Assembly (NCBI GenBank): GCA_030037175.1 | Contig: JASHRV010000036.1 | Location: forward strand, 1 to 45,121 | Length of the DNA stretch: 45,121 nucleotides | Direction of reading: 5' to 3' | Source: Acetobacteraceae bacterium | GTDB lineage: Bacteria > Pseudomonadota > Alphaproteobacteria > Acetobacterales > Acetobacteraceae | Part shown: piece after piece, positions 41,279 through 45,121 of the stretch | Position numbering within the stretch: position 1 is the first letter of the stretch | Layout of the letters: each line of letters begins with the position of its first letter | The notes under the pieces: generated by a model | What the model was told of the DNA's origin: nothing | Databases searched by the model: none | Seen by the model: only the letters and a program-made list of their open reading frames with translations | Program-made: the position numbers and the translations under genes

Positions 41279-41566
41279 ATGAAAACGTTCTTCGGTGCAG
41301 CGCTCAGTGCGCTTCTATTGTCGGCACCAATGGTTGCCTCCGCTGCCACGATCCAGCATCCCGTGCGCCTGGCAGAGTCTGGCGCCGCCGCCGATCCGTC
41401 TCCCGCGCCTCTCTCCTTCGCTGTTCGTGCTGCGCCATGGACCAGCACGCTCGACTATCAGGACGGCATCCATCTGCGCCCGAGCGTCGGGCTCAGCACC
41501 AATCCGAACATCGTCCCGATGGACAGCACGATGGCGCTGGTCAACCAGACCGGCGGCGAGCGCTGA
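41279..41566 (+). CDS. Small exported protein of unknown function
   Basis: A 95-residue protein with a typical Sec signal (MKTFFGAALSALLLSAPMVA, cleavage after ASA near residue 23). The mature part (about 72 residues) lacks cysteine and contains DYQDGIHLRPSVGLSTNPN and ends NQTGGER. AGAAGGA precedes the ATG by eight bases, and a strong stem-loop follows the gene, supporting a real transcription unit. No recognised family. Confidence 0.72.
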   Translation: MKTFFGAALSALLLSAPMVASAATIQHPVRLAESGAAADPSPAPLSFAVRAAPWTSTLDYQDGIHLRPSVGLSTNPNIVPMDSTMALVNQTGGER

Positions 41567-41624
41567 ATTGATAGCTCCGACGAACCAGAATCAAGTTCAC
41601 TCGTCGCATCACCTGTAAGGGCAG

Positions 41625-41653
41625 CGAAGCGCGGGCTCAATGCCCGCGCTTCG
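41625..41653 (+). terminator. Perfect 12-pair stem-loop after the exported-protein gene
   Basis: CGAAGCGCGGGC and GCCCGCGCTTCG pair perfectly around TCAAT, 58 bases after the stop. The following bases (TGCCTCTTGG) are only weakly U-rich, but the stem is very stable, as is usual for terminators in high-GC genomes. Confidence 0.7.
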
Positions 41654-41663
41654 TGCCTCTTGG

Positions 41664-41691
41664 CGCGCCCCTCTTGACGCGCCCCTCTTGA
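41664..41691 (+). repeat. 14-base tandem duplication
   Basis: CGCGCCCCTCTTGA occurs twice in perfect tandem immediately after the terminator stem. The second copy ends in TTGACA, which could read as a -35 element, but no gene follows on this strand. Probably a simple slippage duplication. Confidence 0.7.
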
Positions 41692-41730
41692 CACGCCGTA
41701 CTTTCGCCGCGTCCTTCATTCACCCAAGAC

Positions 41731-41985
41731 TCATCGGACGATGAAATATCCGGCCATATAGCCGTTCTGGCCTGGCCCATAAGGGCTCTCGGACATTGCC
41801 CAATGTCCGTTGGAGCCGTCGCACGGAATCGTGCAGTGCCACCGGAAAAGCCCGGTCCGCGTCGGCGTGAACGTCACTTCCGTGATGGTCGGGCGGACAC
41901 CGTTCTCCGCCTCGTCATCGGCCCCACCCGCGCCGAGCTTCACGCTCGCGTCGGTCGCGACGCGCCGGCCCACACCGCCGCGCAA
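41731..41985 (-). pseudogene. N-terminally truncated cupredoxin (copper-binding) remnant
   Basis: The open frame gives a C-terminal cupredoxin half: TFTPTRTGLFRWHCTIPCD, GHWAM and a GYMAGYFIVR ending. His-Cys-x3-Cys and His-x2-Met resemble the copper ligand loop of CuA-type or related cupredoxins. The first part of the fold, including the N-terminal ligand His and any signal peptide, is absent: an in-frame stop lies at 42009-42007, only TTG (41985) is available as start, and no other frame supplies the missing half. A neighbouring cupin gene ends 65 bases upstream. Most likely a decayed or truncated gene; an 84-residue expressed protein is less likely. Confidence 0.6.
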
Positions 41986-42050
41986 AGATGCGCTCGGCTC
42001 AGCGCGCTATACGAACATGTCGCTTGCATCGCCCGCGGAAGCAGCCACGC

Positions 42051-42467
42051 TCAGCCGGCATCTCCCCAGACATCATCAGGAAGATTGACGACGATCGGGT
42101 CCGGCGTGCTTCGAACGACCACCCAGCGAAACGGCTCCGTCGCCGAAACATTGATCTCCATATGCGGCAGCCACGCCGGCACATGGAGAAAATCACCCAC
42201 CCGCGCCGTGGCGCTGAACTCCCCATGTTCGCCCCACCGCACCAGACACGCGCCCGCCAGCACATAGGCAATCGTGTCCTGTTCTCCGTGGTGGTGAATG
42301 CCGGTTTTCGCCCCGGGCTCGACGACGAACAGCCCGCCCCAGATCGGCGCCTCGATCCCCTGGCTCGCGGAGATCGCAGCCAACCGCTCCGATCCCGGCG
42401 TCTGCGAGGTTTCCCGGTCGAATGCGGCCGGCGTGACGATGCTGATGCTGGGGCTGATGCGACTCAT
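42051..42467 (-). CDS. Cupin-domain protein
   Basis: A 138-residue single-cupin protein. The cupin metal motif is visible as GAKTGIHHHGEQDTIAYVLAG with three His and Glu, followed by GDFLHVPAWLPHMEIN supplying the second-motif His. Probably a small metal-dependent enzyme or sensor; no specific reaction can be named. The start at 42467 (MSRISPSISIVTP) is chosen near the conserved domain, but GTC/ATG-rich upstream sequence allows starts at 42527 or 42545, and no clear ribosome site decides. Isolated between the cupredoxin remnant and the divergent efflux genes. Confidence 0.75.
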   Translation of the reverse strand: MSRISPSISIVTPAAFDRETSQTPGSERLAAISASQGIEAPIWGGLFVVEPGAKTGIHHHGEQDTIAYVLAGACLVRWGEHGEFSATARVGDFLHVPAWLPHMEINVSATEPFRWVVVRSTPDPIVVNLPDDVWGDAG

Positions 42468-42703
42468 GTCGTGGCAAATGGACGGCCTCGTCTGCCGCGC
42501 AACCGCCGGCGAACGCCATGCGCCCATGTCTGCGTTCGATGACATCCGCCCTTGTCCGCGTGGCGCACGCGCATGACCGCATCGGCAACGCTCCGATCGG
42601 ATGCATATCTGCCGTGCCTTCGCCGCCCATATGCGAAACCCGACAGCGATCTACCTCCATGTTGCCGGAAGGTCGCCCGACCCGCCCGGCCGGGAGGCAT
42701 GTG

Positions 42704-43807
42704 ATGGATGGAACGCAGTTCGTCGGCCCGGCCGGGCCCGACGAAGACATTACCACGCCCGCGCGACGCCGCGTCTGGTCGCTGCGCCGGGTGCTGAGCG
42801 CTCTCGCCGCGCTCCTCGTCCTCGCCGGGCTCGTTCTCTACGGCCGCTATTACTGGACCACGGGGCGCTTTCTCGTCACGACCGACGATGCGACCATCCA
42901 GGCGCACTCCGTCATCATCAGCCCCAGAGTCTCAGGCTATATCAGCGCCGTTCTCGTGAACGACAACCAGCACGTCTCCGCCGGTGAGGTGCTCGCGCGA
43001 ATCGACGACCGGCTTCACCGCGCCGCGTTCGCGCAAGCGCGCGCGAACGTAGCCGCCGCGCAGGCCAGCATCGCCAATCTCCGGCAGGAGATCGCCCAGC
43101 AAATTCTCGCCGTGGGCGAAGCGCGCGCCGCCGTGGCCGCAGACCGCGCGGCCCTCACCTACTCAGAACAAGAATACGGACGCTACGCCCAGCTGGCGAG
43201 CACCGGCGCAGGCCCCCGCGCAGAATCCCAACAATGGCAGGCCAATGTTCGTGAGAGGCAGGCCGCGCTGATGCACGACACGGCGGCCGTCGGCGTCGCC
43301 GAAAAGCAGATCGATGTCCTCGGCACCGCGCTCGCCAAGGCGAAAGCAACCCTCGCCGAGCAGCAGGCGATCGCGCAGCAGGCCCGGATCAATCTCGGCT
43401 ACACCACGATCACGGCACCCGTCAGCGGAACCGTCGGCGACCGCACGCTCCGCCTCGGGGAATATGTGCAGGCCGGCACGCAGCTGATGGCCGTGGTCCC
43501 GCTTTCCCGCGTCTACGTCACGGCAAATTACGAGGAGACCCAGCTCACCAACGTCCGTCCCGGCCAGCCCGTCAGCATCTCGGTCGATATGTTTCCCGAC
43601 GCAACGGTGCATGGCGTCGTCAACAGCATCGCTCCGGCGAGCGGCGAGGAATTCGCCCTCCTTCCACCCGACAACGCCACCGGCAACTACACCAAGATCG
43701 TCCAGCGCATCCCGGTGAAAATCACGCTCGACCCTCACGACCCGCTCCTCGGCCGCCTCCTCCCGGGCATGTCGGTCGAGCCCACGATCGACACGCACCA
43801 TGGCTGA
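42704..43807 (+). CDS. HlyD/EmrA family membrane fusion protein
   Basis: A 367-residue periplasmic adaptor. One N-terminal membrane anchor (about residues 28-48), the lipoyl/barrel-sandwich halves (TDDATIQAHSVIISPRVSGYIS... and ARINLGYTTITAPVSGTVGDR), a central coiled-coil (about 100-220, Ala/Gln/Glu-rich) and the beta-barrel with VYVTANYEETQL. It links an inner-membrane DHA2 pump to an outer-membrane channel. ATG at 42704 follows GGGAGG with six-base spacing. It overlaps the pump gene by eight bases. Confidence 0.92.
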   Translation: MDGTQFVGPAGPDEDITTPARRRVWSLRRVLSALAALLVLAGLVLYGRYYWTTGRFLVTTDDATIQAHSVIISPRVSGYISAVLVNDNQHVSAGEVLARIDDRLHRAAFAQARANVAAAQASIANLRQEIAQQILAVGEARAAVAADRAALTYSEQEYGRYAQLASTGAGPRAESQQWQANVRERQAALMHDTAAVGVAEKQIDVLGTALAKAKATLAEQQAIAQQARINLGYTTITAPVSGTVGDRTLRLGEYVQAGTQLMAVVPLSRVYVTANYEETQLTNVRPGQPVSISVDMFPDATVHGVVNSIAPASGEEFALLPPDNATGNYTKIVQRIPVKITLDPHDPLLGRLLPGMSVEPTIDTHHG

Positions 43808-45121
43808 CGCCGCCGCGCCCACGCCCGAGCCCCCGATCCCGCTCAAAACCTGGATCGCCGTCGGCGGCGCCATCATCGGCGCCTTCATGGCCGTCCTGAA
43901 CATCCAGATCACCAACGCCTCGCTGCCCTATATCGAGGGAGGAATCGGCACCGGCGGCATCAACGGCGCCTGGGTCATCACCGCCTATCTCATCGGCGAG
44001 ATCATCGTCATCCCGATGACCGATTTCCTGAGCCGCGTCTTCTCGCTCCGCCGCTACCTCATCACCAACACAATCCTCTTTCTCTTCTTCTCCGCCGCCT
44101 GCGGGGAAGCGCACAGCCTTTCGCAGATGATCGTGCTCCGCGCCCTGCAGGGCTTCACGGGCGGCGTGCTGATCCCGCTCGCCTTCACCATCATCGTCGC
44201 CATGCTGCCGCCTTCGAAACGATCGATCGGCCTCGCCGGCTTCGCCGTCACCGCCACCTTCGCCCCGGCGATCGGCCCGACCATCGGCGGCTGGCTCACA
44301 GACAATTACGGCTGGCAGACGATTTTCTACATCAACCTCGTGCCGGGCGCGGTCATGGTCCCCGCCCTCATCTACGGATTGCCGCGCTCGCCCATGCAGC
44401 TCGGCCTGCTCCGCCGCGGCGACTGGCTCGGCATCGCGCTGATGGCAATCGGGCTCGCATCATTGCAGACAGTGCTCGACGAAGGCGATGTGTACGACTG
44501 GTTCAATTCCCCCTTCATCGTCCGCCTCAGCCTGCTCGCCGCCGTCACGCTCGCCGCATTCCTGGCGCTCGAGCTGCGGATCGAGGAACCTCTCATCCGC
44601 CTCCGCCTCTTCACCCGTCGCAATTTCGCCTTCGGCACGCTCGGCAATTTCCTTCTCGGCTTCGCGCTCTACGGCTCGGCCTACCTGCTGCCCCAATATC
44701 TCTCCGTCGCGCAGGGCCTCGATTCGGAACAGATCGGCAAGGTGATGGCCTGGACCGGCCTGCCGCAGCTCGTCATCATCCCCTTCGTCCCCGCCCTGAT
44801 GCGGCGGATCGACCCGCGCCTCCTCGTCGGCGTCGGGCTTGCCATTTTCGCCGGCTCCTGCTTCATGAATCTCCGCCTCGATGCCGACTACGCTGCGCCC
44901 CAGCTCTTCCTTCCGGACGTGACACGCGCCTTCGGCCAGGCCCTCGTCATGACACCTCTCTCCGCCATCGCCATGGTCGGCGTGCTTCCCGCCGAAGCAG
45001 GCGGCGCCTCCGGCCTCTTCAACATGCTCCGCAATCTCGGCGGCGCGATCGGCACCGCCGCGCTCGAAACCTTCTTCACCAAGCGCGAGCAGTTCCACTC
45101 CTTCATCATCAATGCCGACGT
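43800..45121 (+). CDS. DHA2/EmrB-type MFS drug efflux pump (3' truncated by window)
   Basis: The frame starting at ATG 43800 is open to the window end and gives 440 residues of a 14-span major facilitator of the EmrB/QacA group. It begins MADAAAPTPEPPIPLKTW, then FMAVLNIQITNASLPYIEGG with the family Asn/Asp-type first-helix motif, ITAYLIGEIIVIPM, the motif C region (PAIGPTIGGWLTDNYGW) and GGASGLFNMLRNLGGAIGTA near the end. It pairs with the HlyD protein to form a tripartite efflux system; the outer-membrane partner may follow outside the window. Substrate unknown. Confidence 0.92.
   Translation, partial: MADAAAPTPEPPIPLKTWIAVGGAIIGAFMAVLNIQITNASLPYIEGGIGTGGINGAWVITAYLIGEIIVIPMTDFLSRVFSLRRYLITNTILFLFFSAACGEAHSLSQMIVLRALQGFTGGVLIPLAFTIIVAMLPPSKRSIGLAGFAVTATFAPAIGPTIGGWLTDNYGWQTIFYINLVPGAVMVPALIYGLPRSPMQLGLLRRGDWLGIALMAIGLASLQTVLDEGDVYDWFNSPFIVRLSLLAAVTLAAFLALELRIEEPLIRLRLFTRRNFAFGTLGNFLLGFALYGSAYLLPQYLSVAQGLDSEQIGKVMAWTGLPQLVIIPFVPALMRRIDPRLLVGVGLAIFAGSCFMNLRLDADYAAPQLFLPDVTRAFGQALVMTPLSAIAMVGVLPAEAGGASGLFNMLRNLGGAIGTAALETFFTKREQFHSFIINAD

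Overview
The window is high-GC, densely coded bacterial DNA. Gene content (cydDC-cydABX, acoABC, bufferin genes, Tat-exported peptide-binding protein, paired-hairpin intergenic repeats, TAGAGC repeats at gene ends) fits an alphaproteobacterium, and I infer the Acetobacteraceae or a near relative. No rRNA, tRNA, transposase, CRISPR array or phage gene was seen.

Layout. 1-2501: the 3' end of an unrecognised gene, a GGCA microsatellite, a hairpin repeat, a DUF6295/dienelactone-hydrolase pair and a divergent LLM-class flavin oxidoreductase. 2627-7118: a DedA-PAP2-LssY membrane protein, chromate transporter ChrA and a patatin-like lipase. 7273-14071: doxX, a DoxX/NDH-2 fusion, an OmpR-type response regulator and a histidine kinase (+ strand) converge on bufA-bufB-bufC (- strand), a copper-linked RiPP (bufferin) pathway. 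14272-15832: a small secreted protein, a DUF202 membrane protein and an SDR. 16085-26602: a 1194-residue fused double ABC exporter divergent from cydD-cydC-cydA-cydB-cydX plus a 32-residue membrane microprotein, i.e. cytochrome bd oxidase with its thiol exporter and a candidate FNR box. 26981-35474: a peptide ABC importer operon ending in a C69 dipeptidase, divergent from an XRE-cupin regulator and a serine beta-lactamase-like hydrolase. 35531-40374: a FAD monooxygenase and acetoin dehydrogenase genes acoABC. 40794-45121: two small secreted proteins, a truncated cupredoxin, a cupin and an HlyD/DHA2 efflux pair running off the window end.

The genes fall into respiratory/redox modules (NDH-2, bd oxidase, CydDC), metal and stress modules (bufferin, ChrA, cupredoxin, efflux) and catabolic modules (peptides, acetoin, aromatic hydroxylation).

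The most interesting points are: (1) the bufferin operon facing a two-component system and a DoxX-NDH-2 fusion, with similar GTGA-type direct repeats before both operons; (2) the enlarged CydX and the unassigned microprotein in the cyd operon; (3) two intergenic repeat families whose hairpin arms covary between copies and which supply the stop codons of neighbouring genes.
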